A DNA stretch of 18,829 nucleotides from a bacterium (GCA_024278555.1 JAJRSX010000171.1:1-18829), one strand, 5' to 3'; shown: positions 7,231-15,297, numbered from the stretch's first letter. Notes: generated from the letters alone by a model not told the origin. A program made the numbers and translations.

Positions 7231-8086
7231 GGTCGTCCTCCTGCAGCCCGAGGACCCGGGCGGCGGTGTCGAAGCGGAACCGCTCAAGCAACCCCACGAG
7301 CCGCCCCTCCATGCGGTCGAGATTGTGGTAGTGGCGGATCCCAGTGAGCCACCCCACCCGCTGGCGCGGCTGGCCCGGGTCGATCTCCCACGGGTGGAGG
7401 TAGAGGATCGCCGGCATCCCCTCCCGCCGGTTCACCTGCGCCACCCCCCAACGGGTGAGCGCCGCGGGCAGGAGCCGCAGGTAACCGCCACCGGCCACCG
7501 GCAGGTTGCGACCGAGCAGCCGGGCGGTGGTGAGGGGGAACTCCACCAGACCGTCGCCGTCTGTGCCGCGCACCCGGTGGGGGAAGCGGGGAAAGTCGGG
7601 GATACCGTAGCGGTCGTGGTAGATGGGAAAGATGGAGGAGTCGTAGGCAAAGCCCGCCTCGTGGAGCACGTCGAGGGCCCAGAGGGAGCGGCGGGTGATG
7701 GAGTAGCTCGCCGCCCGGTAGCCGAGCACCGGCGCGCCGATGATCTCTTCGAGCACCCCCTTGGCACGCGCCACCTCGTCGCCAAAGGTCTCCGGCGTCT
7801 GGCGATAGACGAGCTCGTGGGCGTAGCCGTGGCACGCCACCTCGTGGCCGCGGTCGTGGATCTCGCGAATGAGGGCCGGCTGCTCCTCGGCCACAATCCC
7901 AAGGCAAAAGAAGGTGGCACGAACACCCCGGCCGTCGAGGAGGTCGAGGAGGTGGTGGGTGTTGGCCACCACCCGCCGCTCCATCTGCGACCACCGCCGG
8001 CGCGGGATGGCGGCGGCGAGGGCGGAGACGTGGTAGTAGTCCTCCACGTCGATGGTCAGGGCGTTGACCACCCCGCGCGCCTCCAT
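7223..8086 (-). CDS. Polysaccharide deacetylase, XrtA/PEP-CTERM-associated (TIGR03006-like)
   Basis: A 287-residue NodB-homology (CE4) deacetylase expected to remove N- or O-acetyl groups from the polysaccharide. Seen: NALTIDVEDYYHVSALA (residues 8-24), the characteristic opening of the PEP-CTERM deacetylase group, with Asp13 and Asp16 as candidate catalytic base and metal ligand. The metal motif HGYAH (86-90) supplies His86 and His90. An Arg-containing GYRAASYSI motif (122-130) and LYLHPWEID (228-236) with His231 follow. The C-terminal part corresponds to the DUF3473-like extension of this family. No signal peptide is visible, which is usual for this group. ATG 8086 follows a GGGGGAG ribosome-binding sequence; a GTG one codon upstream is possible. 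Confidence 0.92.
   Translation of the reverse strand: MEARGVVNALTIDVEDYYHVSALAAAIPRRRWSQMERRVVANTHHLLDLLDGRGVRATFFCLGIVAEEQPALIREIHDRGHEVACHGYAHELVYRQTPETFGDEVARAKGVLEEIIGAPVLGYRAASYSITRRSLWALDVLHEAGFAYDSSIFPIYHDRYGIPDFPRFPHRVRGTDGDGLVEFPLTTARLLGRNLPVAGGGYLRLLPAALTRWGVAQVNRREGMPAILYLHPWEIDPGQPRQRVGWLTGIRHYHNLDRMEGRLVGLLERFRFDTAARVLGLQEDDHG
7237..7242 (-). promoter_or_regulatory. Strong ribosome binding site of the FemAB-like gene
   Basis: A perfect AGGAGG, 6 nt before the ATG at 7230, inside the deacetylase coding region. It decides the FemAB-like start against the upstream in-frame ATG at 7287. Confidence 0.8.
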
Positions 8087-8099
8087 CACCGACTCCCCC

Positions 8100-9617
8100 C
8101 TACCGGCGGCGGAAGAAGCCGCCGCGCCGCTTCGGTGGCGGGTTTACCAGCTGGGTGAGGGGGTCCTCCTCTCTCTCCACCTCCTCCCTGGTCGTCGGCT
8201 CTTCGTCCGGGCTCACCCTGGCCGCACCCTTATCGGCCGAGCCCTGACGGGGAGACCCGGGCAACGTACCGGCAACCTCACCCTCCTCGACTGAAAGGCG
8301 ATCCAGGCGGCGTGCCACCGCATCCAGCCGCACCAACATCTGATCCTCCTTCAGGTCGAGGCTGGAGAGGCGGCGGAGCATGGCGCCGTGGCGATCGAGG
8401 ACCTGATGGATCTGCTCCAATAGCGGCACCAGCTTGTCGTTCGTGCGTGACCACTGGCTACCGGTCACCTCCAGGGCCTCGGCCATCCCGAGGAGGCGCT
8501 CCTCCAGGGCCCCGAGCCGCCTGCCGGTGGCGTCGGACTTGTCCCAGATGGAGGCGACGGTCTTCGCCGTCCCCTGCGTCGCCCGCCGCACCACCTCCTC
8601 AAGGTGGAAGGGGAGCCCCTCGACCTCCCGGCGGATCTGCTGCTGGAGGCCGGCCACCTCCTCCATCCGCGTCTCCATCTGCTGGAGGCGGTTCCACAGG
8701 AGGGTGGCGGTACGACTGTCCATGGAGCCGCCGCCGCGCCCCCCCTCGCTCAACCGCCGGGCGACCTCCTCCTCCTCGCCGTCTGCCGCCGCGTCCACCC
8801 CCTCCTCCTTGCGGATGTCGGCAAGAACCGTCTCCACCAGCGGACCGTCGATCGCCTCTTGCTCCTCCACGAAGCCGTAGAGCAGCGCCCGGTCCGCCAC
8901 CTTGTTGATCAGGCGGGGGATGCCGTGGGCGTAGTTGTGGATCAGGGCGACGGCATCCGCCTGAAAGAGGTCGACCGCGGCGCCCGCCACCTCCAGCCGA
9001 TGGGCGACATAGGCGGCGGTCTCCTCCTCCGAGAGGCGTTCCAGGTGGTAGGTGACGTTGATCCGCTGCTTGAACTGCCGCAGGGCCTGCTTGCCGAGGG
9101 TCTGCTTCAGCTCCGGCTGACCGCAGAGGATGATCTGCATCAGCTTGTCCGCGCCGCTCTCCAGGTTGGAGAGCAAGCGCAGCTCCTCGAGCATCGGGAC
9201 CTCGAGGTTCTGCGCCTCATCCACCACCACCACGCACTTGTTGCCCTGGGCGTACTGCTCGATCAGGAAGGTGTTGAGTTCGTGGAGGATGGCGGTCCGC
9301 TCCTTGCCGATCGGGTCGAGACCGAAATCGAGGCAGATGAGCTCGATGAGCTGCTCGCCGCTCACCCGGGTGTTCATCACCTTGGCGACGACGACCTCTT
9401 CCTCCAGCTCCCGCAAGAGCCCCTTCAGGAGGGTCGTCTTACCCGAGCCCACCTCGCCGGTGAGGAGCACCAGGTTGCCCGCGTCCGCGACCCCGTAGCG
9501 GAGGTAGGAGAGGGCCTTCTTGTGGGTCGCCGAGAGATAGAGGAACTCCGGATCGGCGGTGAGCTGGAAGGGCTTGCGGTGAAGCCCATAGAAGGTGCGG
9601 TACACGGTGCGACTCAC
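8100..9617 (-). CDS. ExeA-like AAA ATPase, XrtA-associated (TIGR03015-like), with long C-terminal extension
   Basis: A 505-residue protein. Residues 1-270 match the XrtA-associated general-secretion-type ATPase: YRTFYGLHRKPFQLTADPEF at residues 6-25, Walker A GEVGSGKTT (54-62), Walker B CVVVVDEAQ (128-136), a sensor-like IILCGQPE (162-169) and the HGIPRLINKVADRALL lid region (231-246). It presumably powers or regulates EPS assembly at the inner membrane. After an acidic linker (279-284) comes about 220 residues of charged, heptad-like helix (about 299-440). A disordered stretch and a basic tail, PPKRRGGFFRRR, end the protein. The family core is normally much shorter, so the tail is an addition. 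It starts with GTG immediately after the TGA of the barrel gene, without a clear Shine-Dalgarno, implying coupling. Confidence 0.9.
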   Translation of the reverse strand: MSRTVYRTFYGLHRKPFQLTADPEFLYLSATHKKALSYLRYGVADAGNLVLLTGEVGSGKTTLLKGLLRELEEEVVVAKVMNTRVSGEQLIELICLDFGLDPIGKERTAILHELNTFLIEQYAQGNKCVVVVDEAQNLEVPMLEELRLLSNLESGADKLMQIILCGQPELKQTLGKQALRQFKQRINVTYHLERLSEEETAAYVAHRLEVAGAAVDLFQADAVALIHNYAHGIPRLINKVADRALLYGFVEEQEAIDGPLVETVLADIRKEEGVDAAADGEEEEVARRLSEGGRGGGSMDSRTATLLWNRLQQMETRMEEVAGLQQQIRREVEGLPFHLEEVVRRATQGTAKTVASIWDKSDATGRRLGALEERLLGMAEALEVTGSQWSRTNDKLVPLLEQIHQVLDRHGAMLRRLSSLDLKEDQMLVRLDAVARRLDRLSVEEGEVAGTLPGSPRQGSADKGAARVSPDEEPTTREEVEREEDPLTQLVNPPPKRRGGFFRRR

Positions 9618-10847
9618 TCACAGGAGGGTGGCGCCGTAGCGCAGACCGATGAAGAGGCGGTTGTTGCTGACCGTTCCATCAGCCGCACCGTTGTTCTGGC
9701 GTTGGCTGGAGAAGAGGTAGCCGCCGGTGAGGCTGAGGTTGCGACCAAGGGGGTAACCGGTGTTGTAGCGCACCGTGAAGCGGTTGATGTCCTGGGTGGA
9801 GGCGGACTGTGAACGGCGCTCGGAGAAGGTCGCAGAGAGGTGGGAGCTCCACACCGGGCTGTGCTTGTAGGTCGCCGCAAGGTTGACCGCCTGTTGCTCG
9901 GCGGCGCCGCCGAAACCACGCGAGGTGGTGATCGAGCGGCGGTACCCGGCGGTGAAGCTGCCGCGCGGCAGCTCCTTGGTGAGGCGCGCGTCAACATCAG
10001 GGGTGACGTCGTCGACACCGTTATCGGCGGTGGAGTTGAAGCTCGCCCCGAGGCTCGCGCTCACCTTCCAAGTCGCCATCGGCTCATCGTTGTAGAAGAG
10101 GCTGACCACCTCGCTGTCGCTGCCCTCGAAGGCGTCGAACCGCGTCACCGAGTGGCGGTAGGAGAGGCCCACCGAACGCAGCGTGGAGAGGCGCCACGAG
10201 AGGCTGCCACCGGCAGAGGCGTCTCGGCTATCGATCAGTGTCGGGTCGTCGTACTCGATGATCGTGTACGAGCCGTTGAGGCCGAAAGAGAGCGGCACGA
10301 GGAAGTCGTGGTTGTAACCAAGTTGGGTGGTGTTGCGGATCACCCCGTCCCGTCCGACCACTACGCCCTCCGCGTCCACCGGCTGCTGCTGCACAGCACG
10401 CTGATCTCCCGCCGCATAGAGGGAGTCCGGTGTCCGGGTGAAGGCGTTGGAGTATGAGAGGGTGTCACGTGGCGAGAGGTGGACCGCGTCGCCGAAGGAG
10501 AGCGACTGGTTCTGGCCAAGGCCGGCGGCCTGCCCCACGTCGTTGAGTTCGGTGTGGTCGAGGTAGAGCTCCTGATCGAAGCGGTAGAAGAGGGTGAAGC
10601 TGCCCAGGGGGTGGTGGAGGACCAGGCGACTATCGAGGCCCAGGGTGGTGATGAAGTCGTCCTCTTTGTCGCCGGTGGCGTTCAGGACGTTGTCCTCGTA
10701 CGCCTCAGTCGCCGAGACGTTCCAGGAAAAGTCGAGCCAGTCGCCGACGTAGTGCCACACGTCCGCAATCGCCGGGCGACAGCCGAACAACACCGCCGCC
10801 GCCACCACCCCTCGACAACCACACCCGACCCCACGCCGATCACCCAT
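9618..10847 (-). CDS. XrtA/PEP-CTERM-associated outer-membrane beta-barrel protein (TIGR03016-like)
   Basis: A 409-residue exported protein. A signal peptide covers about residues 1-28, with cleavage after PAIA. The mature part shows many alternating amphipathic strands, for example SFTLFYRFDQELYLDH, LSYSNAFTRTPDSLYAAG, VGLSYRHSVTRFDAF and NRFTVRYNTGYPLG. It ends in NNRLFIGLRYGATLL, as expected of an outer-membrane barrel. The early motif ATEAYEDNVLNA resembles the start of the PEP-CTERM system-associated barrel family, which lies next to the kinase and ATPase in these loci. The start at 10847 is preferred to an upstream ATG at 10913. It has GGGGGAG 4 nt upstream, overlaps the kinase stop by 8 bp and puts the hydrophobic signal near the N-terminus. 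A role as EPS outer-membrane conduit or accessory is inferred. Confidence 0.87.
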   Translation of the reverse strand: MGDRRGVGCGCRGVVAAAVLFGCRPAIADVWHYVGDWLDFSWNVSATEAYEDNVLNATGDKEDDFITTLGLDSRLVLHHPLGSFTLFYRFDQELYLDHTELNDVGQAAGLGQNQSLSFGDAVHLSPRDTLSYSNAFTRTPDSLYAAGDQRAVQQQPVDAEGVVVGRDGVIRNTTQLGYNHDFLVPLSFGLNGSYTIIEYDDPTLIDSRDASAGGSLSWRLSTLRSVGLSYRHSVTRFDAFEGSDSEVVSLFYNDEPMATWKVSASLGASFNSTADNGVDDVTPDVDARLTKELPRGSFTAGYRRSITTSRGFGGAAEQQAVNLAATYKHSPVWSSHLSATFSERRSQSASTQDINRFTVRYNTGYPLGRNLSLTGGYLFSSQRQNNGAADGTVSNNRLFIGLRYGATLL

Positions 10848-11709
10848 CTCTCTCCCCCGTCTCCGAACCGTATCCACCGTACCCGTAGCCGCCATAGTAA
10901 TAGTGGTAGCCATAGCCGTAACCGTAACTGCCGTGGTCGCTCCGATTCACCACCACCCCGACGATCCGGTTGGCGCCGAACTGGCGCACCGCATCGGTGA
11001 GCGCCCGGCGCGACGTCTTGCCGGCGCTCACCACAATGATCCCACCGTCGAGCCACTGGACGAGGGTCATGGCATCGGGAGCGGGCAGGACCGGCGGTGA
11101 ATCAAAGAGGATGACCGCCTCCCGGAAACGGCGGCGCAGGTCGGCGCAGAACTGTGCCATCCGCTGCGAGCCGAGGAGCTCGGAGGTGTTGTGCAGCCGC
11201 ACGGTCCCGGCCGAGACGTAGAGGGGGCCGTCGGCCAGGCGGACCACCACATCGCCGAGGGTGACATCCGGATCGTCAAGGTAATCGGAGACACCGGGCC
11301 GCCCCTCGAGCCCAAGGAACCTCCCGAGCACCGGCCGCCGGAGGTCCGTATCCACCACCACCGCGTCGAGCTGGATCTCCTGGGCGATGGCGTAGCCGAG
11401 GTTGAGGGTGGTGATCGACTTTCCGTCCCCCTGCAACGGGCTGGTGACCACAAAGGAGAGGTGCTTCTGCTCCGCCGCCAGCATGAGGGTGGCACGGAGC
11501 TGGCGGTAGGCGTCGCTCGTCCCGAGGCTCGGCGACGACGCGACCACCAGGCGGTTCTCCGCCAGATGGAGTGGGTCGAGCTCCACCACCTCCACCTCTG
11601 TCGCAGCCTGCTCACGGGCCGCCGGTCGTGGTGCCGTAGACCTCGCGGTGGGAGCCTCCCCCTGGCGCTCCTGTGTCGCCTTCTCCAACGCCTCTTCAAT
11701 CTTGCTCAT
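10840..11709 (-). CDS. BY-type tyrosine autokinase, XrtA-associated (TIGR03018-like, CpsD/Wzc-C family)
   Basis: A 289-residue cytoplasmic kinase controlling chain length and export through its phosphorylation cycle with the Wzz-like partner encoded just upstream. Seen: MSKIEEALEKA at the N-terminus (typical of the XrtA group), Walker A SPLQGDGKS (residues 90-98), Walker A' VVVDTDLRRP (117-126) and Walker B ILFDSPP (200-206). The C-terminal tail (262-280) is a tyrosine/glycine repeat with ten tyrosines, the expected autophosphorylation cluster. The start at 11709 is chosen because it begins the conserved MSKIEE motif; the upstream in-frame extension overlaps the previous gene. Only 2 bp separate it from that gene's stop codon. 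Kinase and membrane adaptor are separate polypeptides, as in Gram-positive CpsC/CpsD and other XrtA loci. Confidence 0.93.
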   Translation of the reverse strand: MSKIEEALEKATQERQGEAPTARSTAPRPAAREQAATEVEVVELDPLHLAENRLVVASSPSLGTSDAYRQLRATLMLAAEQKHLSFVVTSPLQGDGKSITTLNLGYAIAQEIQLDAVVVDTDLRRPVLGRFLGLEGRPGVSDYLDDPDVTLGDVVVRLADGPLYVSAGTVRLHNTSELLGSQRMAQFCADLRRRFREAVILFDSPPVLPAPDAMTLVQWLDGGIIVVSAGKTSRRALTDAVRQFGANRIVGVVVNRSDHGSYGYGYGYHYYYGGYGYGGYGSETGERDG

Positions 11710-11711
11710 CG

Positions 11712-13367
11712 CTAGACCCCCACCAGGGCGCGTAGCGGATAGAGACCGATTCCCTGGATCTCCAGCCACAGCACCGACCCGAAGAGTGCGATCGTCATCA
11801 CCGTCGCCATGGCAAAGGCGAGGTTCGCCCGGTGGTGACGGCGGCGATCGCCGTGCGTAACCACGGTCGGGATCCGGCCGAGGACGGTGAGCCCCACCAA
11901 CCCCTGGATCTCGTCGCTGGAGCGGATGGTGTTGTCCATCAAGTGGCGGAGGAAGCCAAAGCCGTATCCGGCCGCCACCCCCCCGCCAAGCCCCATGAGG
12001 ATGATGACCACCCGATTCGGCTTCACCGGCTTGTACGGTACGGTGGCCGGCTCAATTACCCGGATACGGCCGCCACGGTCCTGGACCTCCATCTCCTTGG
12101 TCACCCGCGCCTCCTCCAGCCGCTTCAGGAGGTTATTGTAGATTGAGCTGTTCACCGAGTAGTCGCGGCGCAGGGCGACGAGCTCCTGCTCCTTCTTCGG
12201 CACATCGAGGATCGCCTTTCCGAGACCGCTAACCTCTCGCTTGAGCTGAGCCCGCTTTGCCTCGGTCGCGGTGAACTCCGCGTCGAGCTGGGAGACCTTC
12301 TCCTTCAGGCTCAGATAGTGGGGATTGAGGATCTGCTCCCCGAGGTCGGCAAGGACATCGTCCTCCCCCGCACCGCTGCCCGCCGACGGCTCTGCCTTCG
12401 CCGCCTCCCGCAGATGATCGATCTGCGCCTGCAGGGCCACCACCGCCGGGTGGCGGTCTGTGTAGCGCAGGCGGAGCTCGTCGATCTGCGCCTGCAGCGC
12501 GGCGATCTTCGGATCCCCCTGCCCCTGGCTCGCCACCGCGCCGCTGTCAAAATCCTGCTGCGCCGAGATCCACTTCGGCTCCGACTCGAGCTGCTTGGCG
12601 TAGGTTGCCCGCTCACTCTTCAGACGCTGGAGATCGATCTCGACCTCCGCCAGATTCGCCCGCGCCTCGTCGAGACGGTTGACGTCGGCAAAGGCGGCGC
12701 GCGGCGCCACATCCGCACCGCCGCTACCTCCCTGACTCGCCGGCAGGGCCGCTCCGACGCCAAGCTCCACGAGGTTCTTCTGTTTAAACTCCCGAAGCTT
12801 GCGCTCCGACTCCTCCAGCCGCGTCCGGTAGACCTGGAGCTGCTGGTTGATGAAGTCGTACGCCTGGTGTGCATCTACCCGTTTCGCCCCGAGGTTCTCC
12901 TCCAGGAGCATGTCGGTGAGCATCGCCACCACGTCACGTGCCACCGTGGGGTCGTTGTGCTGGAAACCGATCGCAATGAGCTGGCCGCGGCCGGTGGCGC
13001 GGACCTCGGTGTGGCTGCGCATCCGGTTGAGGAGACCCTCCAGCTCCTTCGGCGTCTGCGCCTTCAGGTCGAGGTCGAGGCGACGGGCGATCTGGGTGAG
13101 GTGGTCACGGGTGAGGAGGCGCTGCTCCACGAACTTCATCTTCGAAGTAATCGACGGCGCCACCGCCATCCGCTTGGTGAGCGCCTGGAGGATCGCATCG
13201 TCCTCGACCAGGATTGTCGCCTTCGATTCGTAGATCTTCGGGCTGGTATAGGCGACCACCCCGGCGGCCACCCCGGCGACCACCGCCGCCAGGAGCACCC
13301 ACCACCGGTTGCGCACCAGGATATCGAGATAGAGTCGAAGGTCGAGCGTGTTCGCCTGGACTTGCAT
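11712..13367 (-). CDS. XrtA-system polysaccharide chain-length determinant (Wzz/GNVR, TIGR03007-like)
   Basis: A 551-residue inner-membrane polysaccharide co-polymerase that sets polymer length. Seen: first transmembrane helix at about residues 21-42 after a short cytoplasmic N-terminus, a Wzz-type beta-alpha region with PKIYESKATILVEDD, and a long periplasmic alpha-helical, coiled-coil section (about 175-400). The GNVR-type segment before the membrane contains a proline-rich PATVPYKPVKPNR (residues 440-452). A second helix (about 453-473) and a third hydrophobic helix (about 515-536) follow, the last being an addition to the classical two-helix Wzz plan. There is no kinase domain, consistent with the separate kinase gene downstream. 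The ATG has GAGGGAG 6 nt upstream and starts 21 bp after the export gene. Confidence 0.92.
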   Translation of the reverse strand: MQVQANTLDLRLYLDILVRNRWWVLLAAVVAGVAAGVVAYTSPKIYESKATILVEDDAILQALTKRMAVAPSITSKMKFVEQRLLTRDHLTQIARRLDLDLKAQTPKELEGLLNRMRSHTEVRATGRGQLIAIGFQHNDPTVARDVVAMLTDMLLEENLGAKRVDAHQAYDFINQQLQVYRTRLEESERKLREFKQKNLVELGVGAALPASQGGSGGADVAPRAAFADVNRLDEARANLAEVEIDLQRLKSERATYAKQLESEPKWISAQQDFDSGAVASQGQGDPKIAALQAQIDELRLRYTDRHPAVVALQAQIDHLREAAKAEPSAGSGAGEDDVLADLGEQILNPHYLSLKEKVSQLDAEFTATEAKRAQLKREVSGLGKAILDVPKKEQELVALRRDYSVNSSIYNNLLKRLEEARVTKEMEVQDRGGRIRVIEPATVPYKPVKPNRVVIILMGLGGGVAAGYGFGFLRHLMDNTIRSSDEIQGLVGLTVLGRIPTVVTHGDRRRHHRANLAFAMATVMTIALFGSVLWLEIQGIGLYPLRALVGV

Positions 13368-13388
13368 GAAAGCTCCCTCGACCTCGGG

Positions 13389-13967
13389 TCATGGAACGAC
13401 GATGAGATCGCCGTCCTTCAGGTCCATCACCTGGGAGAGGTCGAGCTTCTTGTAGATGTCGCGGAACTTAACCGGGATCTTCCGTGCCTTGTCCCCCTCC
13501 TTCCGCACCACGGTCACCTTGTTCATGCTCGCGTAGGGGGTAAACCAGCCGGCGTCGATGATCGCGTCGATGATGTTGATCCCCTCCCGGTACGGAATCG
13601 ACTTGGGCTGGTTCACTTCGCCGAGGACGGTGATCTTGTGGTCCTGGGCGTAGGAGGCCATCCCCGCCATCATGATGGTCACCGTGGGCTCGCGCACATA
13701 CTCCTTCAACTTGGTGGTGACCACCCGCTGGAGCTCCTCGGTGGTCATCCCCTGGACGAAGACATCCCCCACCAGGGGCATGGAGAGCTTGCCGTCGGGC
13801 CGCACCACCCCTGTCGCCCCGAGGTCCGGATTCCCCCACACGAAGACCTGCACCGAGTCGCCGATACCGATACGGTAGTCGGGTCCCGCCGCCTCCCCGT
13901 TCACCACCGCAACGGCGAGGAGCAACAGCCCCACCACCAGAATTCCGCGCGCCACCCTCGTCACCAT
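13389..13967 (-). CDS. Polysaccharide export protein, Wza-like (XrtA-system, TIGR03027-like)
   Basis: A 192-residue periplasmic/outer-membrane export protein and the first gene of the minus-strand operon. Seen: signal peptide (about residues 1-27), a Poly_export domain from DYRIGIGDSVQVFVWGNPDL (30-49) to about residue 110, and an SLBB-type domain containing ITVLGEVNQPKSIPYREGIN (118-137). It is much shorter than enteric Wza, as usual for the XrtA group. There is no lipobox cysteine: the signal ends VVNGEAAGPDY, so it may not be a lipoprotein. ATG 13967 is chosen because GGGGG lies 7 nt upstream (13975-13979). The ATG at 13973 would sit directly on that motif, and the one at 13991 lies upstream of it. 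Confidence 0.92.
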   Translation of the reverse strand: MVTRVARGILVVGLLLLAVAVVNGEAAGPDYRIGIGDSVQVFVWGNPDLGATGVVRPDGKLSMPLVGDVFVQGMTTEELQRVVTTKLKEYVREPTVTIMMAGMASYAQDHKITVLGEVNQPKSIPYREGINIIDAIIDAGWFTPYASMNKVTVVRKEGDKARKIPVKFRDIYKKLDLSQVMDLKDGDLIVVP

Positions 13968-13994
13968 GTTCATTCCCCCACGATTTGCCACGAT

Positions 13995-14007
13995 TCTCAG
14001 AATGAGA
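13995..14007. promoter_or_regulatory. Inverted repeat in the divergent gap, over the start of the TIGR03790 gene
   Basis: TCTCA-GAA-TGAGA, two perfect 5-bp arms around 3 bases, covering the ATG at 14002 and lying in the roughly 34 bp between divergent start codons. It could be an operator or a small hairpin; short repeats of this size also occur by chance. Confidence 0.3.
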
Positions 14008-15261
14008 CACTACCGATGCATTCTCCACCAACCCACCCAGGTCTGCCACCGGCTCACGGCCCTCTTTCGCTCCCCCGTTCGCTGCTGCCTGTCGATCGCC
14101 TTGGCAGCGGCCGTCTGTCTCGGGGGGGGGAACGCGAGCGCCCTGGAGCCCCGCGAGGTGGCCATCCTTGCCAATGCCGATCTCCCGGCCTCGTTAGATG
14201 TTGCTCAACGGTATCGGCAGCTCCGCCACATTCCCCAAGGAAACCTCCTCGCCCTGCCCCTGCCGAAGGGGGAGACGATCTCCCGCGAGCAGTACGTGCG
14301 ACAGATCGCCGACCCCCTGCGCGACTGGCTCGCCCGGCCGGAGCTGGCACAGATCCGCTGCCTCCTCCTGGTCTACGGCGTCCCTCTGCGAATCCGCTCG
14401 ACCTATCCCGAGTCCGAGGAGCACGACCGGGTCGAGAAGATCGACGCGCGCCTCGACCGCCTGGAGGTGGAGTCGCCCCTCGCCCCGGAGATCGAACGGC
14501 TACGCCGCCGGCGAATCGAGCTGCGCCGCCTGGGCCGCTCCGACCTCGCCGCGGTCGACTCGGAGCTCACCCTCCTGCGCATCCCGCACGCCCTGCGCGG
14601 CTGGCTCCCCAACCCCCTCTTCCAGGCCGAAATCCAGCCGCCCCAGCAGGTGCAGCTGCCGCCCGGCGGCCTGTTCACCGCCCGCCTCGACGGCCCCACC
14701 CCGGCGCTCGCCATCGCCCTTGCCGAACGCGCCATCGCCGCCGAGGCCCAGCCGCCCCGCGGCCGCATCTACATCGACGCCCGCGGCCTCACCAAGGGCA
14801 ACTACGCCCCCTTCGATGAGGCGATGCGCCGCGCCGCCAAGCTCCTGCGCCCCCTCCCCTACCCGGTCACCCTGGAGGACACCAAGCGCCTCTTCGGCCC
14901 TGGTGAGTGCCCCGACGCCCTCCTCTATTACGGCTGGTACCGCCTCCGCCACTACCGCGACGCCTTCGACTGGGCCCCCGGCGCCATCGGCGTCCACCTC
15001 GCCTCCGGCGAGGCGGTGTCGCTGCACCGGGGCGACTACTGGTGCCCGCGAATGATCGCCGACGGGGTCACCGCCACGGTCGGGCCGGTGGCCGAGCCGT
15101 ACGCCTCCGCCTTCCCCCCGGCCGACCTCTTCCTCCCACGCCTCGCCGACGGCCAGTACACCCTGGTTGAAGACTACTTCCTCACCCTCCCCCACCTCTC
15201 CTGGCGGATGGTCCTGGTGGGGGACCCGCTCTACCGGCCGTTTCTCAAGCGGCAACGGTGA
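14002..15261 (+). CDS. TIGR03790 family secreted protein of unknown function
   Basis: A 419-residue protein. Segments resemble the TIGR03790 family: VAILANADLPASLDVAQRYR near the start (residues 53-72), ISREQYVRQIADPLRDWL (93-110), LLLVYGVPLRIR (121-132), and RGRIYIDARGLTKGNYAPFD mid-protein. Near the end are YYGWYRLRHYRDAFDWAPGA and MVLVGDPLYRPF. Function of the family is unknown. A hydrophobic segment (about 28-42) ending in GNASA looks like a signal peptide, but it is preceded by an unusually long N-terminal arm. The start is therefore uncertain: ATG 14002 has no Shine-Dalgarno, and ATG 13966 would extend back to the export gene's start. A G9 run (14122-14130) lies in the signal-peptide codons. 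It diverges from the EPS operon; any link to it is only positional. Confidence 0.83.
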   Translation: MRHYRCILHQPTQVCHRLTALFRSPVRCCLSIALAAAVCLGGGNASALEPREVAILANADLPASLDVAQRYRQLRHIPQGNLLALPLPKGETISREQYVRQIADPLRDWLARPELAQIRCLLLVYGVPLRIRSTYPESEEHDRVEKIDARLDRLEVESPLAPEIERLRRRRIELRRLGRSDLAAVDSELTLLRIPHALRGWLPNPLFQAEIQPPQQVQLPPGGLFTARLDGPTPALAIALAERAIAAEAQPPRGRIYIDARGLTKGNYAPFDEAMRRAAKLLRPLPYPVTLEDTKRLFGPGECPDALLYYGWYRLRHYRDAFDWAPGAIGVHLASGEAVSLHRGDYWCPRMIADGVTATVGPVAEPYASAFPPADLFLPRLADGQYTLVEDYFLTLPHLSWRMVLVGDPLYRPFLKRQR

Positions 15262-15297
15262 CCGCCCCCTTCGCGATGCAAACGTGGACACACGGCG

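Noticed and set aside
12318-14819. An 833-codon plus-strand open frame opposite the chain-length and export genes
   Set aside because: It covers two well-recognised minus-strand genes and then runs out of frame through the TIGR03790 gene. Its composition is Arg/His/Pro-rich with no recognisable domain.
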